Of a stretch of 64,000 bases of DNA, positions 8,295-17,205 are shown piece by piece (position 1 is the stretch's first letter; every line of letters starts with the position of its first letter). The translations under genes were made by a program, and so were the position numbers. The stretch is from Asanoa ferruginea (lineage in GTDB: Bacteria > Actinomycetota > Actinomycetes > Mycobacteriales > Micromonosporaceae): assembly GCF_003387075.1 (NCBI RefSeq), contig NZ_QUMQ01000001.1:7254001-7318000 (forward strand), read 5' to 3'. The notes under the pieces are model-generated. The model made no database searches. It saw nothing but the letters and a program-made list of their open reading frames with translations, and was not told the origin of the DNA.

Positions 8295-9090
8295 CGGCGC
8301 GCAGGAGCTCCATCGGTCGTTCGAACGGGATCGCGTGCCCGGCATCGGCCAGGACCGTCAACCGCGCGTCCGGAAGGCATTCCGACAGCACGCGTGAGTT
8401 GCGCGGCGCGAGCACCCGGTCGCCGGCCCCGACCAGCACCTCGACCGGCACGCCGACGGCTCCGAGCCGGCCGGCCGTGCGATGGAACGACATCGCGGCC
8501 GCCTGGAGGAGCGAGTTGACCCGCGAATAGGGCTCCGCCCGCTGGATCTCCCGGAGCGGGGCCAACAGCTCGTGCGCATCGCTCGGGCTCTTGTTCTCGT
8601 GGACGAGCAGGCGATCGCACATGGACCACACCCGGACGTCCTTCGAGACCGCCGCCGCGACGGTCAGCGGCAGCGAACGCAGGAACGCGCGCGAGAAGTC
8701 GGCGCGGGCCGAACTGGCCGACAGCACCAGCCCGCCGACCTGCCCCGGGTGCCGGAGAGCGAGGAGTTGCGCGACCATCCCGCCCATCGACTCCCCCACC
8801 ACGAGGGCGGGAGCGTGACCGGCGGCGGCGCCCAGGACGGCGGCGGCGTCATCAGCCACCGTCGAGAGCGTGTAGGGCCGCAGAGAGCGCGCCGACCCGC
8901 CCGTGCCGCGGTGGTCGACGAGCACGACTCGATAGGGCAGCGGACCCACCCGCTCGAGCCAAGGCAGCCAACTGCTCCCCGAGCGGCCGTAGCCGGCCAG
9001 CAACACGAGTGCGGGGTCCGGCCCGTCGCGGACCTGATACGACAGCCGCACGCCGCCGCGCTGCACCCAGTGGCGCGACAGCCCGCTCAC
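8272..9090 (-). CDS. Alpha/beta hydrolase, last gene of the FAAL-BtaA operon
   Basis: 272 residues from a GTG at 9090 whose GTGA overlaps the stop of the methyltransferase gene. The nucleophile elbow is GESMG with Ser101; the acid and base are probably in GAGDRVL and DAGHAIP. LLAGYGRSG near the start forms the oxyanion region. Overall shape is that of serine hydrolases, including thioesterases and esterases. In this operon it could release an acyl group from the carrier domain or remove a fatty acyl chain from a lipid product; that is inference. Its 3' end overlaps the convergent 563-residue gene. Confidence 0.82.
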   Translation of the reverse strand: MSGLSRHWVQRGGVRLSYQVRDGPDPALVLLAGYGRSGSSWLPWLERVGPLPYRVVLVDHRGTGGSARSLRPYTLSTVADDAAAVLGAAAGHAPALVVGESMGGMVAQLLALRHPGQVGGLVLSASSARADFSRAFLRSLPLTVAAAVSKDVRVWSMCDRLLVHENKSPSDAHELLAPLREIQRAEPYSRVNSLLQAAAMSFHRTAGRLGAVGVPVEVLVGAGDRVLAPRNSRVLSECLPDARLTVLADAGHAIPFERPMELLRAVKRLRAR

Positions 9091-9686
9091 GCGGTGAAGC
9101 GCGCGACGACGAAGTAGCGGAGCGGCCCGTGCGAGACGTGGCTGGCGCCGTGGCGGTGCAGCAGGTCGTCCGGCACCGCTTCGACGTGGAACGCGGACAG
9201 GAACCGCCGCATCGCCCGTAGCCCGTTTAGGTCGGCGAAGTCGACCACCCACAGCTCGCCGCCCGGCGCGAGGTGCCGTCGCGCGTTGTCGATCGCCCGG
9301 CCCTTGTCGGTGAACATCGACAGGCAGTAGGACATCAGGATCCGCTGCGGCGGCGCACCGAGGACGGCACCGATGTCGCCGTCTTCGGCGAAGCCGGCAT
9401 CGATCCGCGCCCACGGGCAGCGGCGGCGGGCGTGGGCGCGCATGACGTCGCTGGCCTCCAACCCGCCGAGCGTCGCGGTCGGCCGGCGCCGGTGGATCCG
9501 GGCGAGGTTGCGTCCGGTGCCCGGGCCGATCTCCACGAGCGTCGTCCAGTCGCTCGCCAGCAGCCTGTCGAGCACGCCGTCGCGGCCGAACAGGAAGTAT
9601 TTCCGCGTTGCGTCGTAGACGTGATGGGTGAGCCGGTAGTAGCGGTCGAGGAACGCGCGATGGGCCGCCTGGGCGTCCGGCGTCAT
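9087..9686 (-). CDS. BtaB-like SAM-dependent N-methyltransferase
   Basis: 199 residues starting at the ATG at 9686, which overlaps the btaA-like stop by four bases (ATGA). N-terminal YYRLTHHVYDATRKYFLFGR is the pattern seen in BtaB, which trimethylates the homoserine headgroup of betaine lipids. The class I methyltransferase motif I is LVEIGPGTGRN near residue 50, with GGLEASD as motif II and LAPGGELWVVDF as a later strand. BtaB converts diacylglyceryl-homoserine to DGTS with three SAM. Here the acceptor may differ because of the linked acyl-condensing enzyme. Confidence 0.8.
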   Translation of the reverse strand: MTPDAQAAHRAFLDRYYRLTHHVYDATRKYFLFGRDGVLDRLLASDWTTLVEIGPGTGRNLARIHRRRPTATLGGLEASDVMRAHARRRCPWARIDAGFAEDGDIGAVLGAPPQRILMSYCLSMFTDKGRAIDNARRHLAPGGELWVVDFADLNGLRAMRRFLSAFHVEAVPDDLLHRHGASHVSHGPLRYFVVARFTA

Positions 9687-10813
9687 GCGATGACCCGGTA
9701 AAGGTTGACCCGGCCGTAGAGCCGGGTGCGCTCCTGCTCGCTCGCCTGGCTCGAGGCGGGCTCGACGCGTTCGTAGAGGTCGGACAGGCCGACCCGGTCG
9801 ACGACGCACGCGTCTTCGACGCTGCGGGTCAGGACGACGGCACTCGGCCCACCCACCCTGGCGATCCCCCGCAACAGGTGCCGCTGCGCGTCGGTCGGCA
9901 GCCAGTCGAGCACGTCGCAGAGGGAGAAGTGCGACCACTGCCCCGGCGCCGCGTCGGCGACCATCCGTTGCAGCGACGCGCGATGGAAGCCCACCTCGGT
10001 CGGCGCCACGAGCGAGCGCCGGTGGCTCTCCGCCCGAAGGTACGGCGGAACTGCCTCGGGGTGATCGTGGTTGAACTCCCCCGTCAACGCCACCCAGACG
10101 AACCAGTTCGTCTCCAGGTCGGTCTGGGCGAGCCGTTCGAAACGGGCGGCGACGACGTCCATCATGGTCGCCGCCGCGTTGGCCCGCAGGTTGCGCTGCC
10201 GTTGCTCGAAGTTGACGCCGATGCCGAGCAGGAACAGCGGTGTGTTGACCACCGTGCGGATCGGCACCGAGCCTTTGATCGAGGCGAAGATCGGGGCGAG
10301 GCGGGCGAGCCGGTCGGCGGGCGGGAGCCGGTGCAGGGCGCGCAGGAAGTCCGCGTCGAGGCCCACCTTCCGCCGGAGCCACCGCTGGAAGGTGCCGGCC
10401 AGGCCCTCGGCGTACAAGTTGCGCTGAAAGCGTCGGTAGTTCGTGCTCCAATAGCGCCCCACCCAGTCCGGCAGGCCGTTCATCAGCGGCCGGAGGGTTT
10501 GCTCCGGGTCGCCGTGCCGGCCGCGGCCGAGGAGTTCATAGAACTCGGCGTGCGACCGCACCCGGCGCGCCGCGGCGACCTTGAGCGCGGCCAACGCCAG
10601 GTGGTGCGGATTGGTGTCGATCGCGTCGATCCGCGCCGGGTGCGCCGCGAGCAGACCCGCCACCCCACAGCCGGCCCCGCTGACCGCCAGCACCCGCGAG
10701 CGTTGGTCGAGCCCCAGCACGCGGTTGTCGACCTCCGAGTCCTCGTAGAGCAGGGAGAAGGTGAAGATGCGCTTGAAGGTCGCGGCGAACGCGCGGTCGG
10801 CGAGTTGGGCCAT
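9683..10813 (-). CDS. BtaA-like (DUF3419) S-adenosylmethionine 3-amino-3-carboxypropyl transferase
   Basis: 376 residues. AFAATFKRIFTFSLLYEDSE at the N-terminus and RVLAVSGAGCGVAGLLA near residue 35, followed by IDAIDTNPHHLALAALK, match the SAM-binding part of BtaA/DUF3419 proteins. These move the 3-amino-3-carboxypropyl group of SAM to diacylglycerol, the first step to betaine lipids. YWSTNYRRFQRNLY and PRH-like regions continue the family pattern. The start shares one base with the ligase stop (TGATG), so translation is coupled. In known betaine-lipid producers btaA-btaB stand alone; here they sit downstream of an acyl-AMP ligase fusion. The acceptor is therefore uncertain. Confidence 0.83.
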   Translation of the reverse strand: MAQLADRAFAATFKRIFTFSLLYEDSEVDNRVLGLDQRSRVLAVSGAGCGVAGLLAAHPARIDAIDTNPHHLALAALKVAAARRVRSHAEFYELLGRGRHGDPEQTLRPLMNGLPDWVGRYWSTNYRRFQRNLYAEGLAGTFQRWLRRKVGLDADFLRALHRLPPADRLARLAPIFASIKGSVPIRTVVNTPLFLLGIGVNFEQRQRNLRANAAATMMDVVAARFERLAQTDLETNWFVWVALTGEFNHDHPEAVPPYLRAESHRRSLVAPTEVGFHRASLQRMVADAAPGQWSHFSLCDVLDWLPTDAQRHLLRGIARVGGPSAVVLTRSVEDACVVDRVGLSDLYERVEPASSQASEQERTRLYGRVNLYRVIA

Positions 10814-13800
10814 CAGGGTGTGGTGCCACCGCTGCGCGCCATGCCGCGGACCTCGTCGTCGAACCGGGCCATCCACCCGTCGATCTCCCCGCCCGACCAT
10901 CCGAGGTGGCGGGGCGAGTAGAACCACTCGACGCACGTCGTTCCCTCGACAACGGAGCACTCCAGGTAGAGCGGCGGTTGCTTGACCCCGCACTCCGGGT
11001 CCCACATGTCGCCGAGCGGCCCCGCCCGCAGCGAGAACAGGCCGCCGCGGCTCCGGGTCGGCGCCTCGCCCTGGAAGTTGAACCAGAGCGTCGGCGCCGG
11101 CGCATCGAGGATGCTCTTTCGCACGATCGGATCGTCGTTCAGATATTTGAGCGCGTCGAACGACAGGCCCGCCGACGGCACGCGGGTGAGCCGTTCGGCC
11201 ACCGCGGACAGCGTCTCCGCCGGGCTCTGGTGTGCGCTGTCGTCGAACGCCAGCGGGAAGCTGCAATGCATGTCGCCGACCGTCCGCGAGAGATCGAGGC
11301 CGTGCACCGCCGGCTGTCTGCCCGAGCTCGACAGCTTCAGCGCGAGGCGACCGCAGCTCCACTGGCGCTGAGCGGTTCGCACCAGCGTCGCGAGCAGCGT
11401 CGTCGCCAGTGGGGCGCGGCGCCCGTCGACGCGCAGGTCGCGCAGCGCGCGCGTCTCGTCGGGCCCGAGGTATTGGCGGGCGCTCACGACGTCTTTCATC
11501 CGGATGCCGGGGTCGTAGGCGACGGGCGGCGGCACATCGAGCTGCGCGCGCCAGAAATCCAGATCGGCGGTGGCGGCGCCACGCGCGAAGTCGTTCATCC
11601 AGCGGGCGAAGACCTCGAAGCGTTCGGAGGTACGCGCCAGCGCGAGGCGCTCGCCCCGCTCGTCGAGCTGGCAGAGGCGGTCGAGCTCGTCGACCAGGAT
11701 GCCCATCGTGACGGCGTCCATCACGAGGTGATTGACGGTGATGAAGAGGCGCTGCGCCGAGCCGGTCTCCACCAGCAGCAGGCGCAGGACGGGGCCGTTC
11801 TCGATGCGAAGGCGGCGATGCTGCTGGTTCAGCAGCTCCTCGTCGGGCTCGCTGGAGGTGACCGACTCGACGGCAAAGCTGGTTTCGATGTCGCCGTAGC
11901 GCTGTGCGAAGCGGCCGTCGTCCCGCCGGAAGCGCAGCCGCAGCGAGTCGTGCCGGGCGACCAGCGCGGCCGTGGCCCGGCGCAGGCCCTCCGGACTGAG
12001 CCGGCGGTGCACGTCGAGCATGACCGCGCGGTTCCACCAGTTCCATTGCCCGAGTCGCAGGGCGTGCGCCTGCGCGGGGCTGAACGGGACCTCGCCGGTG
12101 TGCGATGCGCTCGTGGCTTCCTCCGGGTCGGCGGGCGCCAGCTCGAATCGGCTCTGGACCACAGCCGCGATCGCCCGCAGGGTCGATCCGTCGGTGATGC
12201 TGGCCGGCTCGACGCGCGCTCCGGTGCGGTCCTCGATGCGGGTGGCCAGGTCGAGCAGCCCGAGCGAGTCGAGGCCGGCGTCGCGCAGCGGCAGGTCGAC
12301 CGGTATGTCGTTGGGCTCGGACAGCCCCAACACGGCGGCGACCTCGGTTTGCAGCAGCCGGAGCAGGTATCCCGGATCAGCGTCGCTCCGCGCCGTCGGA
12401 CGGTGCTGTCCCGTGAGCGCCAGCGGGCGCAGGGAGCCGTCCGTCCACTGTTGCCCGCACTCCCCGCGCCGCAGCTTTCCGCTGGTCGTCTTCGGCAGGC
12501 TGTCGGGCCGCAGCAGCAGGACCTCGTGGCACTGCACACCGCTGTGCGCGGCCACCGCGGCGCGAATCGCGGACGCCGCACGGTCGAGCGGGACAGGCTC
12601 CCTGCCCGCGAGAACCTTCTTGCGTACCTCGGCCGCCACCACGACCCGCTCGACGCCGTCGACGTGCACGCCGAAGGCGACCGCGTTGCCGGGCCGCAGG
12701 ATCGGGTCGGCGGCCACCACGGCCGCCTCCAGGTCCTGCGGATGGATGTTGCGACCGCCGACGATGATCAGGTCCTTGAGGCGGCCGCAGATGAACACCT
12801 CGCCGTCGTCGCCGATGACACCGAGGTCACCGGTGCGCAGGAAGCGCCGCTCGTCGCCGCCCTCCAGCCGCGCGGCGAAGGTGGCCGCGTTCTCCTCCTC
12901 GGAGCGTCCCCAGTAGCCGCTCGACACGCTCGGGCTGGAGATCCAGATCTCGCCCACGACGTGCGGCGGCCGCGGCCGCCGGGTGACCGGGTCGACGGCG
13001 ATCACCGACACGCCGAGCCCCGCGTCGGGGACGCCGCTGCCCACGAGCGTCACCGCGGGTGCGTCGGGCACGGGAGGCGTGATCACCCCGTCGCGATCCA
13101 GCACGGCCCGGTCGCCGCGCAGCAGCGTCGGCTTCCGGCCGATCCGGCCGCTGACGAACAGCACCGCCTCGGCCAGGCCGTAGACGTTGCAGAACGACGC
13201 CGGGTCGAAGCGCATCGGAGCCAGCCCGGCTTCGACGCGATCCATCGTCGCGGCCAGCATCGGCTCGCCGCCCTGAAGCGTGGCTCGCAGCGACGAGAGG
13301 TCGAACGTGTCGCCGTCGCGGATGCCGCGCAGCACGTACTCATAACCGAAGTTGGGTCCTGCGATGTGGGTGGCCCGGTAGCGGTCGATCGCGTCGAGCC
13401 AGAGGCGGGGCGCGGCCAGGAAGGTCAGCGGCGAGAAGTAGACGCAGCGGGCCCCGGTGTAGGCCGCGTTCAGGATCCCGCCGGCCAGGCCCATGTCGTG
13501 GAACAGAGGCACCCAGCCGACGAGCACCGAGTCGCTGTCGACCCGGGTGCTGCGCGCGATGAGCTCGAGGTTGTGGACCAGGTTCTTATGGCGCACGACG
13601 ACGCCCTTGGGGGCCGACGTCGAGCCGGAGGTGTATTGGAGGTAGACGATGTCGTCGGGGCCGAACCTGCTGGCCGCGCGGGCGAGTCGGGCCGCGGCCC
13701 GGTCCGGCTCGGCCCGCTTGATGCGGTGGGACAGGAGCCACGAGAGCCTGGGCCAGGCCGCCGCCTCGCGGCCGCGCAACAGGTTGGTCACGCCGTCGCG

Positions 13801-14199
13801 CACCGACGCGAGCGTCGTGAGCGCCCGGTATCTGGCGTGCGTGAGCGCGACGCGGGCGCCGCTGTCGTCGACGAGGTGGCGGAGCTTGGGCAGCTCGCGA
13901 TCGAGATGCCGGGGGTCGGGACTCGCGGCCGGGACCGCGATCGCGCCGAGCAGCACACAGCCGAGGAAGCTGGCGACGAACTCGAGACCGCCGTCGGGCG
14001 GGAAGACCAGCAGGACCCGGTCGCCGGGCCCGACCCCGGCCGCTTCGAGCAGGTCGGCGGCCCCCGCCGCGCGCCGCACGATCTCCTCGTAGTCGGCCGA
14101 GTCCACCTCGTTGCCGTGGCGATCGAGGAACGCGAACAGGGGCGCCCGAGGGGCGACGTCGAGACGCTCGACCATTCTGGCGAGAAGGCTCGCGGTCAT
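10813..14199 (-). CDS. Fatty acyl-AMP ligase - carrier - condensation trifunctional protein
   Basis: 1128 residues. Residues 1-590 form an acyl-AMP ligase: YLQYTSGSTSAPKGV near residue 190, VPLFHDMGLAGG, RTGDLG and catalytic Lys575 in TTSGKLRR; the YTSGSTSAPKGV and HDMG forms are typical of FAALs, which load fatty acids on carrier proteins. Residues 610-690 form a carrier domain with attachment Ser645 in GLDSL. Residues 700-1120 form an NRPS condensation domain whose core is NH-LVM-DA (His824, Asp828) in place of HHxxxDG. There is no adenylation domain for amino acids and no thioesterase. It would join an activated fatty acid to an amine or hydroxyl, possibly the product of the coupled BtaA-like enzyme. 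Confidence 0.87.
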   Translation of the reverse strand: MTASLLARMVERLDVAPRAPLFAFLDRHGNEVDSADYEEIVRRAAGAADLLEAAGVGPGDRVLLVFPPDGGLEFVASFLGCVLLGAIAVPAASPDPRHLDRELPKLRHLVDDSGARVALTHARYRALTTLASVRDGVTNLLRGREAAAWPRLSWLLSHRIKRAEPDRAAARLARAASRFGPDDIVYLQYTSGSTSAPKGVVVRHKNLVHNLELIARSTRVDSDSVLVGWVPLFHDMGLAGGILNAAYTGARCVYFSPLTFLAAPRLWLDAIDRYRATHIAGPNFGYEYVLRGIRDGDTFDLSSLRATLQGGEPMLAATMDRVEAGLAPMRFDPASFCNVYGLAEAVLFVSGRIGRKPTLLRGDRAVLDRDGVITPPVPDAPAVTLVGSGVPDAGLGVSVIAVDPVTRRPRPPHVVGEIWISSPSVSSGYWGRSEEENAATFAARLEGGDERRFLRTGDLGVIGDDGEVFICGRLKDLIIVGGRNIHPQDLEAAVVAADPILRPGNAVAFGVHVDGVERVVVAAEVRKKVLAGREPVPLDRAASAIRAAVAAHSGVQCHEVLLLRPDSLPKTTSGKLRRGECGQQWTDGSLRPLALTGQHRPTARSDADPGYLLRLLQTEVAAVLGLSEPNDIPVDLPLRDAGLDSLGLLDLATRIEDRTGARVEPASITDGSTLRAIAAVVQSRFELAPADPEEATSASHTGEVPFSPAQAHALRLGQWNWWNRAVMLDVHRRLSPEGLRRATAALVARHDSLRLRFRRDDGRFAQRYGDIETSFAVESVTSSEPDEELLNQQHRRLRIENGPVLRLLLVETGSAQRLFITVNHLVMDAVTMGILVDELDRLCQLDERGERLALARTSERFEVFARWMNDFARGAATADLDFWRAQLDVPPPVAYDPGIRMKDVVSARQYLGPDETRALRDLRVDGRRAPLATTLLATLVRTAQRQWSCGRLALKLSSSGRQPAVHGLDLSRTVGDMHCSFPLAFDDSAHQSPAETLSAVAERLTRVPSAGLSFDALKYLNDDPIVRKSILDAPAPTLWFNFQGEAPTRSRGGLFSLRAGPLGDMWDPECGVKQPPLYLECSVVEGTTCVEWFYSPRHLGWSGGEIDGWMARFDDEVRGMARSGGTTP

Positions 14200-14208
14200 T
14201 CCCGGAAG

Positions 14209-15591
14209 CTACACCCGCGATCGATCCCGGCGTACGGTCAGCGCACACCCGACAGCCGCGGCCACCAACAGGGCCGCGTTGACGGTGAGGGCGGTGTGCA
14301 TCGCGTCCACCATGGATGCTCCGGCGGTCATCCGGGTGGTGAGGATCGCGCCGAGCACGGCGGGGCCCAGCGTGCCGCCATACTGGCGCAGCGCGGTGTT
14401 GCCGGCCGCGGCCATGCCGGCGAGATGGTGTGGGACGCGGTGGATGGCCGCCACCGCGACCGCGCTGAGCATGAACGCGTTGGCGACACCCAGGACGGCC
14501 AGCCGCCAGGCGGCGTCACCGAGGCCGGTGTCGGGCCGCAGACCGGTCAGCAGCACCATGGCGACGGCCCCGAGTGCCAGCCCGACGGCCAGCAGGCCGA
14601 TCGGTGACCAGCGGCCGAGCAGCCGGCCGACGAACGGGTTGGCGACCACGGCGACGCCGTTGAGAAACAGCAGGCGCACCGCGATCTCCAGCGGCGAAAG
14701 GTGCTGTCCGGCGCCGAAGTAGAGGCTGAGCAGGAAGGTCGTGCCGACCAGCACGAACAGCGCGACGAGCGCCGCGACGCCCGCCGCGCTGAACGCCGGC
14801 GAGCGGAACAGCGCCAGGTTCAGCAGCGGCGACGTGGAGCGTGCCTCCGCCCGCAGGAACCCGGCCAGGGCGGCGGCGCCGACGCCCAACCCGATCACCG
14901 CCCGGGTCGAGCCCCAGCCGGCCGCTCCGCCCTCGATGACGCCGAAGATGCTGGCCGCGATGGCGACGGTGGCGAGCAGTTGGCCGGGCCAGTCGAGGTG
15001 CCGGCCCTCCGGCGACCGGGAGTCGGGCAGCCAGCGGGCCGCGAAGGCGGCGGTGCCGACCGCGAGCACCGTGACCGGCGCGAAGATCCAGCCCCAGCCG
15101 GCGTACCGCAGGATGATGCCGGACGTGAGTGGCCCGACCGTGAGGCCGCCGACGAGTCCGGTCGCCCACGCGGCCATGAACCGCGCCCGCCGGCCGGGCT
15201 CCGGGACCGCGTGGGCGATGAGCCCGAGCGTCGTCGGCAGGAGCAGGCCACCGCCGACGCCGGTCACCGCCTGTCCTACACAAAGGACGGTCAACGGCCC
15301 CGGCAACGCGGCGCTGGCGGCGGCGAGCGCCGTGCCCGCCGCCGTCAGCGCCATGCCGATCAGGAACACCCGCCGGCGGCCGTGCAGGTCGCCGAAGACG
15401 CCGGCGGAGAGGATCACCGCTGCCATCGGGATGACATAGCTGACGGTGACCCACTGCAGGCCCGCGGTCGAGGCGCCGGTCGCGGCGCCGATGGTGGTCA
15501 GCGCGACGCTGACGGCGGTGATGGGTAGATAGATCACGAAGACCGCGACGACGGCGAACGCGACGGCACGGACGGCGGGCGGTCGGTTCAT
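14209..15591 (-). CDS. MFS transporter, DHA2-like drug/metabolite exporter
   Basis: 460 residues with about fourteen hydrophobic helices, the size of the DHA2 (14-TMS) proton antiporters. FGDLHGRRRVFLIG near residue 65 is the loop 2-3 signature, and GGGLLLPTTLGLIA the motif C region. It starts at the ATG at 15591, seven bases after the aldehyde dehydrogenase stop, and ends ten bases before the ligase gene. That spacing puts it in the same operon, so it probably exports the operon product or a toxic intermediate. Confidence 0.83.
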   Translation of the reverse strand: MNRPPAVRAVAFAVVAVFVIYLPITAVSVALTTIGAATGASTAGLQWVTVSYVIPMAAVILSAGVFGDLHGRRRVFLIGMALTAAGTALAAASAALPGPLTVLCVGQAVTGVGGGLLLPTTLGLIAHAVPEPGRRARFMAAWATGLVGGLTVGPLTSGIILRYAGWGWIFAPVTVLAVGTAAFAARWLPDSRSPEGRHLDWPGQLLATVAIAASIFGVIEGGAAGWGSTRAVIGLGVGAAALAGFLRAEARSTSPLLNLALFRSPAFSAAGVAALVALFVLVGTTFLLSLYFGAGQHLSPLEIAVRLLFLNGVAVVANPFVGRLLGRWSPIGLLAVGLALGAVAMVLLTGLRPDTGLGDAAWRLAVLGVANAFMLSAVAVAAIHRVPHHLAGMAAAGNTALRQYGGTLGPAVLGAILTTRMTAGASMVDAMHTALTVNAALLVAAAVGCALTVRRDRSRV

Positions 15592-15598
15592 GGTCGGC

Positions 15599-17047
15599 TC
15601 AGGCGAATTTCTGGGTGATCGTCTTGTATTCGAGGAAGTGGTCGATGCCGCCCGGGCCGTTGGCGTGGCCGACACCGCTCTGCTTGTAGCCGCCGATCTC
15701 GAACTGGTTCGGCAACTGGCCCCAGTCGTTGATCCAGAGCATGCCCGCCTGCACCTTCCGGGCGACCCGCAGCGGGCGGTTGACGTCGCTGCTCCAGACG
15801 CTGGCACCGAGGCCGTACTCGCTGTCGTTGGCGAGCGCGATCGCCTCGGCCTCGGTGTCGAAGACCTGGATCGTCTGCACCGGGCCGAAGACCTCCTGGT
15901 GCACGATGGGCAGCGCCGGATCGGTGACCTCGAGCAGGGTCGGCCGGTAGAACGCGCCCTTGGCGAGGTCGCCCTCGCGGGCCGGGCCGCCGCGCACGAC
16001 CGGCACGGCGCCGGCGGCGATGGCCTCCTCGACCAGCCGGTCCACCCGCTCGACGCCGGCCTGGTCGATCAGCGAGCCCATGTCGACGGACCGGTCGGCG
16101 CCGGGGCCGACGGTGACGTTGGCCAGGCGCTCGGCGAGGCGCTGCTTGACCGTCCCGTAGACGCCGCGCTGCACGATCAGCCGGCCGGCGGTGATGCAGA
16201 ACTGGCCGGTGAAGATGGTCAGCGACTTCTCGATGACCGGCAGGGCGGCGTCGAGGTCGGCGTCGTCGAAGACGATGTGCGGGGTCTTGCCGCCCAGTTC
16301 CAGGCCCACCCGCTTGACGTGCTTAGCGGCGGCGGCACCGATGGCCCGGCCGGTCGGCGTGCTGCCGGTGAACATGATCGCCGGCACGTCCGGGCTGTCG
16401 ACGAGCCACTTGGCGGCTTCGCTGCCGCTTTCGGTGAGCACGTTGACGACGCCCGCCGGCAGGCTCGGCACGTCTTCGAAGACCCGGCTGATCGCCTCGT
16501 TGAGCAGTGGGGTCTGGCCGGGCAGCTTGACCACGGCAGTGCAGCCGGCGGCCAGGGCCGGCGCGAGGTCGCGGGCCAGCAACGCGGTCGGCGAGTTCCA
16601 CGGCGTGATCACCGCGGCGACGCCGACGGGCTCGCGCACGACCATCGTGTGCTTGCCGGGCTCGACCTCCATGACCCGGCCGTACGTCGTCTGCGCCAGC
16701 GCGGCCGCCGTGGTGAAGTTGCCCTTGGCGAAGCCGACCTCGAACTCGGCCTCCCAGATGGTCTTGCCGTTCTCCAGGGTGGTGAGGTCGGCGAGTTCCC
16801 GCTCGTGCCGCTGGAACGACGCGGCGATCTCCAGGAGCACCTTGGTGCGGAACTCCATGTCGTGGGCCCAGGTGGTCTCGTGGAAGGCCGCCGTGGCCGC
16901 GCGTACGGCCTGCTCCGCCTCCTCCTGACCCGCGTCGGCGTAGTGCCCGACGACCTCCCCGGTGGCGGGGTTGACGCTGTCGCCGTGCCGCGCCGAGTCG
17001 ACCCACTTTCCGTTGATCCAGTGCCGCGCTGTCCTGAGCGTGCTCAT
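15599..17047 (-). CDS. NAD(P)-dependent aldehyde dehydrogenase
   Basis: 482 residues, full length for the ALDH superfamily. VITPWNSP, ELGGKTPHIV (general base Glu) and the catalytic Cys284 in GQFCITAGR are present, with EVFGPVQ and YGLGASVW near the end. It oxidises an aldehyde to the acid in the cytosol. It starts at the ATG at 17047 after an AAGAG ribosome-binding site and is the first gene of the operon leading to the MFS and acyl-ligase genes. A fatty aldehyde or betaine aldehyde substrate would fit that context; an aromatic aldehyde is an alternative. An IclR gene is divergent from it. Confidence 0.88.
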   Translation of the reverse strand: MSTLRTARHWINGKWVDSARHGDSVNPATGEVVGHYADAGQEEAEQAVRAATAAFHETTWAHDMEFRTKVLLEIAASFQRHERELADLTTLENGKTIWEAEFEVGFAKGNFTTAAALAQTTYGRVMEVEPGKHTMVVREPVGVAAVITPWNSPTALLARDLAPALAAGCTAVVKLPGQTPLLNEAISRVFEDVPSLPAGVVNVLTESGSEAAKWLVDSPDVPAIMFTGSTPTGRAIGAAAAKHVKRVGLELGGKTPHIVFDDADLDAALPVIEKSLTIFTGQFCITAGRLIVQRGVYGTVKQRLAERLANVTVGPGADRSVDMGSLIDQAGVERVDRLVEEAIAAGAVPVVRGGPAREGDLAKGAFYRPTLLEVTDPALPIVHQEVFGPVQTIQVFDTEAEAIALANDSEYGLGASVWSSDVNRPLRVARKVQAGMLWINDWGQLPNQFEIGGYKQSGVGHANGPGGIDHFLEYKTITQKFA

Positions 17048-17103
17048 CTCTTCGACCTTCGTGTCTGCGATGGGCACCCGGCCGGGCGCCCGAGCCGAAC
17101 GTG

Positions 17104-17122
17104 TCACCGGGACCCCGGGTGA
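17104..17122. promoter_or_regulatory. Possible IclR operator in divergent promoter region
   Basis: A 19-base interrupted palindrome with outer arms TCACC and GGTGA lies between the aldehyde dehydrogenase and IclR starts. The intergenic space is 158 bases and the site is near its middle. IclR regulators often control the divergent gene from such a site. Only symmetry and position support this; GC-rich palindromes are common by chance. Confidence 0.3.
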
Positions 17123-17205
17123 GCCAAACCGCGCCCCGGCTGATCTTCCACCCGGCGGAAAAAAGCACGGTGGCAGCGACCTGGCTCTCCGGCTACTCTT
17201 CTGCC

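Noticed and set aside
10906-14607. Plus-strand open frame of over 1200 codons across the acyl-AMP ligase gene
   Set aside because: It is the antisense shadow of a clear multidomain protein; its translation is rich in Arg, Gly and His with no domain motif.
17104-17122. Terminator rather than operator
   Set aside because: It lies between divergent starts, where no transcript ends; left as a weak operator candidate.
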